DNA from: Neomegalonema sp.
Lineage (GTDB): Bacteria > Pseudomonadota > Alphaproteobacteria > Rhodobacterales > Rhodobacteraceae
Direction: 5' to 3'
Length of the DNA stretch: 64,000 bases
Assembly (NCBI GenBank): GCA_022760435.1
Contig: JALEFY010000014.1
Location: 1-64,000, forward strand
Positions 1-6,976 of this stretch are shown here, piece after piece. A program made the position numbers and the translations under genes. Positions within the stretch are counted from its first letter, which is position 1, and each line of letters opens with the position of its first letter. The notes under the pieces are model-generated. The model was not told the DNA's origin. It ran no database searches and saw only the letters and a program-made list of their open reading frames with translations.

Positions 1-133
1 AACGGCGAATGCCGACCCGAGCTTCATCGGTCCTCTATCAAACATAACGGCCAAGGATGGGAAAAGCGCAGAAGAGATAGGCCTCGAATACTGGTCTGAA
101 TTAGATGAAACATTTCCTTGGAACAACCGAGAC
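1..133. other. unassigned sequence at a rearrangement edge
   Basis: These first ~133 bases are visibly less GC-rich than what follows. The reading frame of the histidine kinase runs into them, but the kinase-like residues (ending around S-R-A-V-D-R-L) stop near 133-145. I see no gene of its own here. It looks like foreign sequence joined to the broken kinase, but the window edge hides its context. Confidence 0.4.
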
Positions 134-706
134 GGTCAACCGCGCGGCTGAGCAACGCCCCGGTCAGCAGGGCCAGCGGCCCCGCGGTGAGCAGCGTCCA
201 GATCGCGCCGGTGATCATCAGCTCGCCCGTATCGTGATAAGCCTCGCGCGAATGCGCGATCGCAACCCATGCCCCCGCCTCAACGGGCCGCGCTATGACC
301 CAGAAATCTTCGTCACTATCCGCGCCGGGAATGGCAATCGAAGTCCATTGCGCCATAGATAAGCGCAGCGCAGGCGCAATCGCGCCAGCGACGGGTACCC
401 CGCTGGCGTCGATCACACACCATATTCCATGCTCTCCAGCGCGCCCTGCGCCCGCATCTGCTTCAGCAGCGCGAGCGCTTCATCCGCGCTCATCGCGTCG
501 GTAAAGGGCGCAAGCCGCTCCTCAACGGTCCTTCGTGCCTCCTGCTCGATCCACAAGCGCGCCGTGAGCCCGAACACCAGATCGAGCGCCAGCAGGCACA
601 GCACGAACAAAACGCCGTAAAGAATCGTCAGGCGAAACGCGGCCGAGCGCAGCATCGGGAAGGGCTCGCGCCCCCGGCTCGCCTCACTCGGGGGCGGAAA
701 GGACAT
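134..706 (-). pseudogene. sensor histidine kinase remnant, frameshifted and 3'-truncated
   Basis: N-terminal sensor part of a two-component histidine kinase. The first piece starts at 706, overlaps the end of the response regulator gene by 23 nt, has one membrane segment (about residues 24-46) and stops at 413 after E-Y-G-V. The second piece continues in another frame (I-D-A-S-G-V-P-V-A-G...) up to a second membrane segment. The shift lies in a GTGTGTG run at 414-420: removing one TG dinucleotide restores one continuous frame. After the second membrane segment the sequence ends abruptly near 134, so the HAMP remainder, the phospho-acceptor His domain and the ATPase domain are all missing. It cannot be a working kinase. 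The extra TG could be a real slippage event or a sequencing error, but the 3' truncation is independent of it. Confidence 0.75.
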
Positions 707-1361
707 AGCCGGCCCCCCTCACCGTGCGGATCAACTCCTGCTCGAACGGCTTGTCGATCTTGGTGCGCAGGCGGCTGACATGGGTCTCGACCACACTCGT
801 TCGGGGCTCGAAATGAAAGCCCCAGACATTCTCGAGCAGCATGGTTCGGGTGACGACCTCGCCGACATGGCGCATCAGGTATTCGAGGAGCTGGTATTCG
901 CGCGGTTGCAGCTCGATGAGGCGACCGGCGCGCTCGACCCGGCGCGACAGCCGCTCGAGCGTCAGATCTCCGACGCGCAGCAGGTTCTCGACCGGCACGC
1001 TGGGCGCACGGCGGGCAAGCGCGCGCAACCGGGCCAGCAGCTCGGAGAAGGCGAAGGGTTTGATGAGGTAGTCGTCCCCGCCAGCCTCCAAGCCCTCGAC
1101 CCGATCGGCAAGCCCGCCGATCGCGGTGAGAAACAGCACCGGCGTATCCTTGCCATTGCTGCGCAGCGCGCGCACCAGCGACAGGCCATCGAGGTGAGGC
1201 AGCATGCGATCGACGATGATGACGTCGTAGTGCTCTTCGCTGGCAAGAAACAGCCCGTCGGTTCCGGTCCGCGCTGTATCGACCGCCGCACTCACCTCTC
1301 GCAAGCCGCGTTCGATGAAGGACAGCGTCTGGGCGTCGTCCTCGATGACCAGCACTTTCAT
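684..1361 (-). CDS. OmpR/PhoB-type DNA-binding response regulator
   Basis: 225-residue two-component response regulator, cytoplasmic transcription factor. Receiver domain at about residues 1-115 with the acidic pair E-D-D near the N-terminus, the phospho-acceptor Asp at about 51 (V-I-I-V-D-R-M-L-P) and Lys in L-I-K-P-F. Winged-helix C-terminal domain ends with the usual R-T-V-R-G-A-G-Y-V-L. The ATG at 1361 follows GGAGG at 6 nt, which decides the start over longer upstream readings. It overlaps the broken histidine kinase downstream, so its cognate sensor is lost; it may be an orphan or be phosphorylated by another kinase. Targets cannot be told from the sequence. Confidence 0.9.
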   Translation of the reverse strand: MKVLVIEDDAQTLSFIERGLREVSAAVDTARTGTDGLFLASEEHYDVIIVDRMLPHLDGLSLVRALRSNGKDTPVLFLTAIGGLADRVEGLEAGGDDYLIKPFAFSELLARLRALARRAPSVPVENLLRVGDLTLERLSRRVERAGRLIELQPREYQLLEYLMRHVGEVVTRTMLLENVWGFHFEPRTSVVETHVSRLRTKIDKPFEQELIRTVRGAGYVLSAPE

Positions 1362-1428
1362 TGCGCCTCCGCTCCACGGATCGGCCTGACCTCCACAAAG
1401 ATCGCCGCCCGAGCCGACACTACCCCAA

Positions 1429-2244
1429 TCAAGGATCGCTGCGGGACTGAAACTTCGCCTCAGGCGGTGCCAAGCGCCTGCGCAGCCGCCGCCAACGCTT
1501 TTGAACCGAGCGTTGCAAGCGCTGCGCCATCCCGCGCGGTTTGGGCGGCCGGGTCGGGTCGGCCACGTGGCGCCCGTCACCGATATGCTCCACCGCTGGC
1601 CATTCGAGGTTCACGATCCGAAACCCCGCCTGTTTGAAGGCGAGCGAGACCTCGGCCTCGTCCGAGTACTGCGACAGCCGCCCGATGCGCCCCAGGTCGC
1701 TCAGCCGCCGCAGGCCGGGGTTGAAGGAATACCCGAAATATTCGGGATGAAGGCCGGGATCCTGCTCGAAATACTCCACGGGGTTGTTCTGCGGATCAAG
1801 CACGAGACTCGGCGCATTGGCGAGCAAGCGGTTCATCTGCTCACGCGCGCGCAAGCTCACCAGGCTGGCATCGGGCCGCGCCTTGAGCAGCCGGAAGGAG
1901 GGCGCGAGAAAACCGCCGCGGGTGAAGAGCCAGTCATCCTCGCAATGGAAGACATACTCCGCCCCGATCGCATCATAGAGCCGCTCGAGCGCGCGCATCT
2001 GCCCCTGGCGTTGGTCATTGACGAGCCAGGTGAAGGGGCGCCCCAGTTGCGGCTCGAACTCGGCGAGCGCGGCGGCGGCCTCTTCCCCCTTGCCGCTATC
2101 CTCGACGATCACGAAGGCGCGCGGGGCGCTCTCAAGATGCGTCAGCAGGCTCGCAACCGTCGCGCGCAGCAGATCGAAGCGCCCGCAGCTCGTCAGCGCC
2201 ACCCTGAAGGGTTCGATTGCGCTGTGTTCGGGGAGCGCGCTCAT
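1429..2244 (-). CDS. glycosyltransferase family 2-like protein
   Basis: 271-residue protein with a GT-A type glycosyltransferase look: N-terminal R-V-A-L-T-S-C-G-R strand, a central C-E-D-D-W motif that fits the metal/nucleotide-sugar binding DxD position (about residue 107), and a basic C-terminal tail rich in Arg. No membrane segment. Probably transfers a sugar during surface polysaccharide or glycoprotein assembly; donor and acceptor unknown. It lies directly downstream of an IS110 fragment and a cut FkbM methyltransferase, so it may be the surviving part of a damaged polysaccharide cluster. The ATG at 2244 matches the start of conserved sequence (S-A-L-P-E-H...). Confidence 0.7.
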   Translation of the reverse strand: MSALPEHSAIEPFRVALTSCGRFDLLRATVASLLTHLESAPRAFVIVEDSGKGEEAAAALAEFEPQLGRPFTWLVNDQRQGQMRALERLYDAIGAEYVFHCEDDWLFTRGGFLAPSFRLLKARPDASLVSLRAREQMNRLLANAPSLVLDPQNNPVEYFEQDPGLHPEYFGYSFNPGLRRLSDLGRIGRLSQYSDEAEVSLAFKQAGFRIVNLEWPAVEHIGDGRHVADPTRPPKPRGMAQRLQRSVQKRWRRLRRRLAPPEAKFQSRSDP

Positions 2245-2495
2245 TAGGTGACCCTCTTGACTGGAAGGCTCGTGCTGGAAGGTGCGAGGTTTCCGGTTCC
2301 GGTTCTCCGCCGCGACGGCCAGGTGCGCTCTCCAGCGAATGGCCCGCATGAGACCCGCCGCGCGGCGGAGGTCGGGAGATGGAGACGGGCGACAGGCTGT
2401 AGCGCCAGGGCTGTGATCCCGGAGCGCCGGATAATGAGCGTCCCGCAACGCCTCCCGACCGGATGGAGCATAACCCGTGGAACGGAGGAAGGGAA

Positions 2496-2770
2496 ATGGC
2501 CTATGTTGCCGGACTGGACTGGGGCGGCGCGACGCACGCTGTCTGCGTGATCGACAAGGGGAGCGGGGCGGTCATGGACCGCTTCGAAGCGGTCCACGAC
2601 CGCAAGGGTCTGGCGGAGATGGTGCGCCGCCTTGCCCGCCTCGCGCCGCCCGCAGACCTCGCCATCTCCATCGAGCGACCCTCGGGGCTGATCGTCGAAG
2701 TGCTGGTGGAGGCCGGGCATCCGGTCGTGCCGGTCCACCCCAATGCGGTCAAGGCCGCCCGCGCGAGGCG
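2496..2770 (+). mobile_element. IS110-family transposase, N-terminal fragment
   Basis: The frame from ATG 2496 reads Y-V-A-G-L-D-W-G-G-A-T-H and later S-I-E-R-P-S-G-L-I-V-E and V-H-P-N-A-V-K-A, which are the first Asp and the Glu of the DEDD nuclease domain of IS110-type recombinases. Only about 90 of the usual ~350-400 residues remain; the frame then runs into antisense sequence of an FkbM methyltransferase and stops at 2798. The 250 bp to the left (2245-2495) have no other gene and probably include the element's left flank. The Ser-containing C-terminal catalytic domain is absent, so the element is dead. Confidence 0.8.
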
Positions 2771-2998
2771 GCGGGCGAGGACGGGATGCGGCTCATAGGC
2801 GATGACGCGCGGGCAAAGCCGGGCCAGCCATTCGCTATAGAGACCCTTGTTGGCGCCGACATCAACCGCCGCGCGAGCGGGGTCGATCAACCGGGCCAGA
2901 AGCGGCAACTCAAGCTCACCGCCCTCCCCGCGCAGCGCCCGCGCCATCCCGCGCCGCGTCCGATTGTGCAGGCGTAGCCGTTCGACCAGATCCAACAT
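2771..2998 (-). pseudogene. FkbM-family methyltransferase, N-terminal fragment
   Basis: Starts at ATG 2998 and reads as the N-terminus of an FkbM SAM-dependent methyltransferase: A-A-V-D-V-G-A-N-K-G-L-Y-S (SAM-binding glycine loop) followed by V-I-A-Y-E-P-H-P (acidic end of strand beta2). Around 2755-2775 the sequence changes into the reverse complement of the IS110 transposase, so only ~75 residues are left of the usual ~200-280. FkbM enzymes often O-methylate sugars or polyketides; here the product is surely inactive. The exact breakpoint is uncertain by ~15 bp because both sides encode Arg/Ala-rich sequence. Confidence 0.7.
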
Positions 2999-3139
2999 GG
3001 TGCCTCCGCAACAACCATCCTGGCGCTACATGGGACCAGGCGACGTTACGATCGGCTCGCGCATCGTTTACGGATCGGTAAGGAATGCGGGGGCAACTGT
3101 GTCGAAGCCGTCGGGCGTGGGGGGCTTGTGGGACGATGG

Positions 3140-3162
3140 ATCCTCGGGACAAGCCCGAGGAT
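3140..3162. repeat. REP-like palindrome, copy 1
   Basis: Perfect 9-bp arms ATCCTCGGG / CCCGAGGAT around ACAAG, followed by GACA. The core resembles the palindromes at 37939 and 38023, so this is a dispersed intergenic repeat family. It lies in the 380-bp gene-free stretch 3000-3379 upstream of the truncated methyltransferase. Confidence 0.7.
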
Positions 3163-3236
3163 GACAGGGTGTCGGGTGGAGGCGGCTGGCGAGGCGAATG
3201 TTCGGCACGATGGTCTCTCTCGCCCATCCCGTTGTC

Positions 3237-3259
3237 ATTGCCGGACTTGTTCCGGCAAT
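3237..3259. repeat. REP-like palindrome, copy 2 (diverged)
   Basis: Arms ATTGCCGGA / TCCGGCAAT around CTTGT: same length and layout as the copy at 3140 with a related loop. Together with that copy it accounts for the only structure I see in the 3000-3379 gap. Confidence 0.65.
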
Positions 3260-3379
3260 CCATCGGTCTGTGAGCGCGGGTGGCAGGGGCGTGCGGGGCG
3301 ATCTTTGTCGAAGGCGTCAGGCGTGGGGGCAGGCGCCGCAGAGCTGGCTCTGCGGCACTGACGCAGCGAGATTATGAGT

Positions 3380-3604
3380 TCATGACCTCGTCTGTTGCCG
3401 AAATTGCGGGACCGGCAAACCGCCGATGCCCCAGTTCTCCAGCGCGACTTCATCGATCACGACGACGGTTGTCGCCGGGCTCTTGCCCAGAACCTCGCTC
3501 AGAAGGTCGGTCACGCCCTTTATGAGTTGCGCCTTTTGCTCGGGTGATGGTCCATCTCCATTGGGTCCGCCTTCACGGGTGACCTTGATATTGACATAGG
3601 GCAT
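3380..3604 (-). CDS. 4-oxalocrotonate tautomerase family protein
   Basis: 74-residue tautomerase-superfamily protein. The N-terminus is M-P-Y-V-N-I-K-V: removal of Met exposes Pro-1, the catalytic base that moves a proton in keto-enol tautomerisation of 2-hydroxymuconate-type dienols. Usual size of the family is 60-80 residues and it acts as an oligomer in the cytoplasm. It lies 3 nt downstream of an NTF2-like gene and is probably cotranscribed. The nearby aromatic ring-cleavage genes make a role in an aromatic meta pathway plausible, but the true substrate is not shown. Confidence 0.85.
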   Translation of the reverse strand: MPYVNIKVTREGGPNGDGPSPEQKAQLIKGVTDLLSEVLGKSPATTVVVIDEVALENWGIGGLPVPQFRQQTRS

Positions 3605-3607
3605 GGA

Positions 3608-3988
3608 TCAAACCTCGCGTGGGATGTAGGTGAAGACTTTCGCGACGATCCGCCATTCGGCGCCCTCGCGGATGAGCGTCAGGAAATCGAGATAGTCCCG
3701 GCCCATCATGCGCATCCGCGCTGTGACGCGAGCCATCCGGTCGCTTCCGAATGCGATCTCCAGCACGGCTTCGTTGCGCGCCTCGCCGCGTTTCGCCGGC
3801 GGTTCGCGTTTGTCGACGCGCGCCATGTAGGTATCGAGATCAAGGTAGAGTTCGTCGCCTTCCGTCGCGCAGACATAGGCCAGATGCGGATGAAAGACGC
3901 TGCGCAGCAGGGCGCTGTCGGCGTGATGCAGTCCTTCAAAATAAGACAGGAGCAGCCGCGACACGGCGGCATGATCTTCAGGCGTCAT
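3608..3988 (-). CDS. NTF2-like / SnoaL-like nuclear-transport-factor fold protein
   Basis: 126-residue protein of the NTF2-like fold: helices at the start (H-A-A-V-S-R-L-L-L-S-Y-F-E-G-L) followed by curved sheet residues ending in W-R-I-V-A-K-V-F-T-Y. Such small cone-shaped proteins are isomerases, dehydratases, or ligand-binding subunits; no catalytic assignment is possible here. Its ATG at 3988 overlaps the stop of a 37-codon glutathione S-transferase-like ORF, which suggests translational coupling. It is followed immediately by the tautomerase gene. Confidence 0.65.
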   Translation of the reverse strand: MTPEDHAAVSRLLLSYFEGLHHADSALLRSVFHPHLAYVCATEGDELYLDLDTYMARVDKREPPAKRGEARNEAVLEIAFGSDRMARVTARMRMMGRDYLDFLTLIREGAEWRIVAKVFTYIPREV

Positions 3989-4098
3989 TGGATCAGCCCC
4001 TCCGCGCGCAAGGCGACTTGGGCCGCGGGACCTTCGATCTCATGCAAAACAATGTGGGTGGCCAGCGAACACGCGCCCGGCTTGTAGAAGAGTTTCAT
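3985..4098 (-). pseudogene. 37-residue glutathione S-transferase N-terminal remnant
   Basis: A short ORF from ATG 4098 to TGA 3985 reads M-K-L-F-Y-K-P-G-A-C-S-L-A-T-H-I-V-L-H-E, which is the start of a beta-class glutathione S-transferase (the catalytic Cys of G-A-C-S is kept), then diverges and stops after 37 codons; full GSTs are ~200 residues. The remaining thioredoxin-fold and the helical domain are missing. The stop overlaps the next start codon, so the fragment now acts as a leader ORF for the NTF2-like/tautomerase pair. Internal deletion of a GST gene is the simplest explanation. Confidence 0.65.
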
Positions 4099-4154
4099 CG
4101 CGTATCGATCTCCTGTGGCTGTCGATACGGCGTAGATGACCGCCCGGGTTTCCA

Positions 4155-4179
4155 TTGACAACAAGATAACCCTTGGTTA
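4155..4179 (+). promoter_or_regulatory. candidate promoter/operator of the HxlR gene
   Basis: A consensus TTGACA (4155-4160) is followed at 4167-4179 by the perfect palindrome TAACC-CTT-GGTTA. It sits between the divergent GST-remnant operon and the HxlR regulator gene, where autoregulators of this family bind. Related GGATAACC/GGTAACC words recur to 4217. No clear -10 was found. Confidence 0.45.
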
Positions 4180-4220
4180 CCCCAAAAAATGGATAACCCC
4201 AAGGAAACCTGGTAACCGCC

Positions 4221-4574
4221 ATGGCGCTCAAGATGAGACACAATAAAAGCCCGCAACCGCCGCAGCCTTGCATGTTGACGGAATGCATGTCGGTGATCGC
4301 GGGGGCCTGGGCGCCGAACGTTATCTGGTCGCTTCGCGCTGGCCCGCGGCGTTTCAGCGAGCTTCGGGCCGATATCCCGCCGATCTCCGCGAAAGTGCTC
4401 TCGGCCCGCTTGTCCGAACTGGAGAATAGGGGCGTGTTGCTGCGCCACGTGCGACGGACATCGCCGCCCTCGACCGAGTATGAGTTGACGCCCCTTGGAC
4501 TGGAGTTGATCCCGGCGCTCGACGCGATTGTCCAGGTCGGACACCGGCTCAAGGCTCTCAACGCGCCTGATTAG
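4221..4574 (+). CDS. HxlR-family transcriptional regulator
   Basis: 117-residue winged-helix repressor/activator of the HxlR type. The N-terminal C-M-L-T-E-C-M-S-V-I-A-G-A-W-A-P segment matches the family's C-P-V...L-x-G-K-W region, and F-S-E-L-R-A-D-I-P-P-I-S-A-K-V-L-S-A-R-L-S-E-L-E is the recognition-helix part. Cys in this region can be redox or electrophile sensing in relatives. Divergent from the GST-remnant/NTF2/tautomerase genes with palindromes in between, so it likely controls those genes and itself. Confidence 0.85.
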   Translation: MALKMRHNKSPQPPQPCMLTECMSVIAGAWAPNVIWSLRAGPRRFSELRADIPPISAKVLSARLSELENRGVLLRHVRRTSPPSTEYELTPLGLELIPALDAIVQVGHRLKALNAPD

Positions 4575-4721
4575 CGAAAGAATCGGGTACGCGGGATCGG
4601 CAGGTTGTCCACTTAGGCTCGCTTTTGTGCGCCCCCGTCCGCCTCTCGGACGGGCGGGGCGCTTGGCTTGCGATGCTTGCGCCTTTCACGCTCTGATCAG
4701 GCGATCGAGAGGAGTTTTATC

Positions 4722-5300
4722 GTGACGGACCGCCCCGCCCCTGCCTCCCCCCCTGCCCAAAACCCAGCCGATGCCGGGGCTCCGCCGGTTGCTGATACCG
4801 CTTGGCCCGAGCAGATCGAGGACCTGCGCCTTGGCTTTGCCGGCGCGCTCAATGTCTACCGGGTGATGGCGCATCATCCGGCCTTGCTGCGGGCCTGGGC
4901 GCCCTTGCGCCAGCATGTGGTGAAGGACAGTGCTCTTGGTCTGGAGCGCTCCGAGGTGGTGATCCTGCGGGTCGGCCACCGGCTCGGCTCGGAGTATGAG
5001 TGGGTGCACCATGTCACGCGCGCCCGGGCGCTCGGCTTTTCGGACGCGCGGATCCTGGCCTTGCGCGGCGCCCCATCGGGCGAGGATGGCTTGATCATGC
5101 GCGCGGTCGATGCGCTGATGGATGAGCACCGTTTGCCGCCCTGCCTCGAGGCGGAGCTGAGCGCGGCGCTCGGCAAAGCCGGGGTGTTCGATCTGATTGC
5201 GACGGTGGGATTTTATCGGGTTCTGGGGTCTTTGCTGCTGACCTATGCGCCGCCCATCGACGAGGATGTTGCTGCGGAGTTCGCTGCCACGCCGCTTTGA
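4722..5300 (+). CDS. carboxymuconolactone decarboxylase-family protein
   Basis: 192-residue all-helical protein of the CMD/AhpD-like family. The region L-G-L-E-R-S-E-V-V-I-L-R-V-G-H-R-L-G-S-E-Y-E-W followed by H-H is the family core, but the redox C-x-x-C of AhpD-type members is absent, so a decarboxylase or lyase-like or binding role is more likely than peroxidase reduction. The start is GTG 4722, chosen for the GAGAGGAG ribosome site 6 nt ahead. It converges on and overlaps the 3' end of the IclR gene by 58 nt. Proximity to ring-cleavage enzymes suggests aromatic acid catabolism. Confidence 0.75.
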   Translation: MTDRPAPASPPAQNPADAGAPPVADTAWPEQIEDLRLGFAGALNVYRVMAHHPALLRAWAPLRQHVVKDSALGLERSEVVILRVGHRLGSEYEWVHHVTRARALGFSDARILALRGAPSGEDGLIMRAVDALMDEHRLPPCLEAELSAALGKAGVFDLIATVGFYRVLGSLLLTYAPPIDEDVAAEFAATPL

Positions 5301-6088
5301 TCGCGCCCCGAAATCTGCGCCGTGATGCGTGCCGCCATCTCCATCAAAGGGGCGGCACCGCTCTCGATGGCCTTGCTGGTCTTCGTCGCGGCGCGGATCC
5401 AGATCATTGACAGGCACCCGATAACGCCGCCTTCCACCCGGATCGGAACCGCGAGCGATGCGGTCTGCGGGCGAAACTCACCGGCATCGCGCAGGGCAAA
5501 ACCCCGCTCCAAAGCCGCCGCCCGCATCTGCGCCAGCCAGGCCGTCTCAAGGAACGGCGCATCGGCCTCATCGCCGAGCCGGCGCAGATGCTCGAGGATC
5601 AGCGCGCGTTCCTCATCCGGACAAAACGCCAGATAGGCGCGCCCGGCAGAGGTGCGCAGGATCGGCAGGCGATACCCGGCCATCGCCCGGTCGATCGAGA
5701 GCGGCGAGCGGCCATGGGTGGTCTCCTGAATGACCATCGCCGCGTTCTCGTAGATCGTCAGGTCGATCGGCCAGACCAGCTTGCGCCCATATTCGGCCAG
5801 AAGCGGCGCGGCGACCCGGCACAGTTCCGATCTTGTGAAGGAGCTGTCGCCCAGCGCCGCCGCATAGCGGGTGACGCGCACCCGGTTCGAGCTTGCGCCA
5901 AAGCGGACATAGCCCTCCTCCTCAAGCGTTGCGAGCAAGCGATAGACCGTTGGCCGCGGAATGCCGAGCGCCGCCGCGATCTCGCCGGGACGCGCTTCGC
6001 CCAGCAGATTGATCTGCCGCAGGATGGCAAGCCCGCGCGAAAGGGCGCGCACGGACTCGTTCTTCGCGGATGGCGTTCGATCAGTCAT
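5243..6088 (-). CDS. IclR-family transcriptional regulator (MhpR-like)
   Basis: 281-residue regulator with an N-terminal winged helix (A-L-S-R-G-L-A-I-L...P-G-E-I-A-A-A-L-G-I-P-R-P-T-V-Y-R-L-L-A-T-L) and a C-terminal GAF-like effector domain from about residue 90. This family controls aromatic degradation operons (MhpR, PcaU, PobR) with the pathway substrate as effector. It is encoded just downstream of the FAA hydrolase/FAD hydroxylase/extradiol dioxygenase genes on the same strand, 35 nt from the FAA hydrolase, and is most likely their regulator. A 21-bp palindrome upstream of the operon (10810-10830) is a candidate site. Confidence 0.85.
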   Translation of the reverse strand: MTDRTPSAKNESVRALSRGLAILRQINLLGEARPGEIAAALGIPRPTVYRLLATLEEEGYVRFGASSNRVRVTRYAAALGDSSFTRSELCRVAAPLLAEYGRKLVWPIDLTIYENAAMVIQETTHGRSPLSIDRAMAGYRLPILRTSAGRAYLAFCPDEERALILEHLRRLGDEADAPFLETAWLAQMRAAALERGFALRDAGEFRPQTASLAVPIRVEGGVIGCLSMIWIRAATKTSKAIESGAAPLMEMAARITAQISGRDQSGVAANSAATSSSMGGA

Positions 6089-6123
6089 GGCTGATCTTCA
6101 CCCGTTCCAGCGCGATTGCAAGA

Positions 6124-6975
6124 TCAGATCGAAGCCCGTTCGGCCTGAATTGGATTGCGCAGGACCCCGATCCCGGAGATCTCTATCTCGCAGATATCGC
6201 CATCTTTCATCCAGAGCGGCGGCTCGCGGCGGGCCCCGACGCCGCCCGGCGTGCCCGAGACGATGACATCGCCCGGCAGCAACGGCAGAATGGTCGAGCA
6301 ATAATTGATCAGGCGCGGGATCGAGGTCACCAGCAGCGAGACATCGGTATCCTGGACGACCTCGCCATTCAGGCGGGTTTGCAGGTGCAGCCGGGTCGGG
6401 TCCGGGATCTCATCCGCCGTCACCATCCAGGGGCCAAAGCCACCCGTGCCCGCGAAGGTCTTGCCGGGCATGAATTGATGCGTGTGCTTTTGCCAGTCCC
6501 GAACCGAGGCGTCATTATAGCAGGCATAGCCCGCCACATGCGCGAGCGCGTCCTCCTCGCTGATCCGGCGGCCTTCACGACCGATGATCACGGCCAACTC
6601 GCCCTCATAGTCGAACTTGTCGGATTCGAGCGGCTTGATCAGCGGCGCGTCATGGCCGATCTGGCTGCCGGGATAGCGCGCGAAGAGCACCGGGTTCACG
6701 GTCTCCTCACGGCCGGTTTCCGCGATATGGGCGTGGTAGTTGAGGCCGACGCAGATGATCTTGTCCGGGTCCGGGATCACCGGCAGATGCGTAACGGCAT
6801 CGAAGGCGAAATCCGCTGGCCCCTGCGCCAGCGCGGCCGCCTGTGCCTGATCGCCCTGCGCCAGAAAGGCCCGCAGGGACTTTTGCGGCAGGCGCGCGCC
6901 GAGATCGACGATACCGCTGTCGATGACGAGCCCGTAGCTCGCGTTGCCATCCTTCTCGAAGGAACAGAGTTTCAT
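6124..6975 (-). CDS. fumarylacetoacetate hydrolase family protein
   Basis: 283-residue FAH-superfamily enzyme. The catalytic domain has I-I-C-V-G-L-N-Y-H-A-H, the metal-binding D-Y-E-G-E-L-A-V-I-I-G segment and G-D-V-I-V-S-G-T-P-G-G-V-G. Such enzymes hydrolyse or isomerise/decarboxylate ring-cleavage products (acylpyruvates, 2-hydroxy-diene-dioates) with a bound Mg or Mn. The start at 6975 is 1 nt after the hydroxylase stop, so the two are cotranscribed. The operon suggests it handles the product of the extradiol dioxygenase; whether by C-C hydrolysis or hydration/decarboxylation cannot be decided. Confidence 0.88.
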   Translation of the reverse strand: MKLCSFEKDGNASYGLVIDSGIVDLGARLPQKSLRAFLAQGDQAQAAALAQGPADFAFDAVTHLPVIPDPDKIICVGLNYHAHIAETGREETVNPVLFARYPGSQIGHDAPLIKPLESDKFDYEGELAVIIGREGRRISEEDALAHVAGYACYNDASVRDWQKHTHQFMPGKTFAGTGGFGPWMVTADEIPDPTRLHLQTRLNGEVVQDTDVSLLVTSIPRLINYCSTILPLLPGDVIVSGTPGGVGARREPPLWMKDGDICEIEISGIGVLRNPIQAERASI

Positions 6976-6976
6976 G

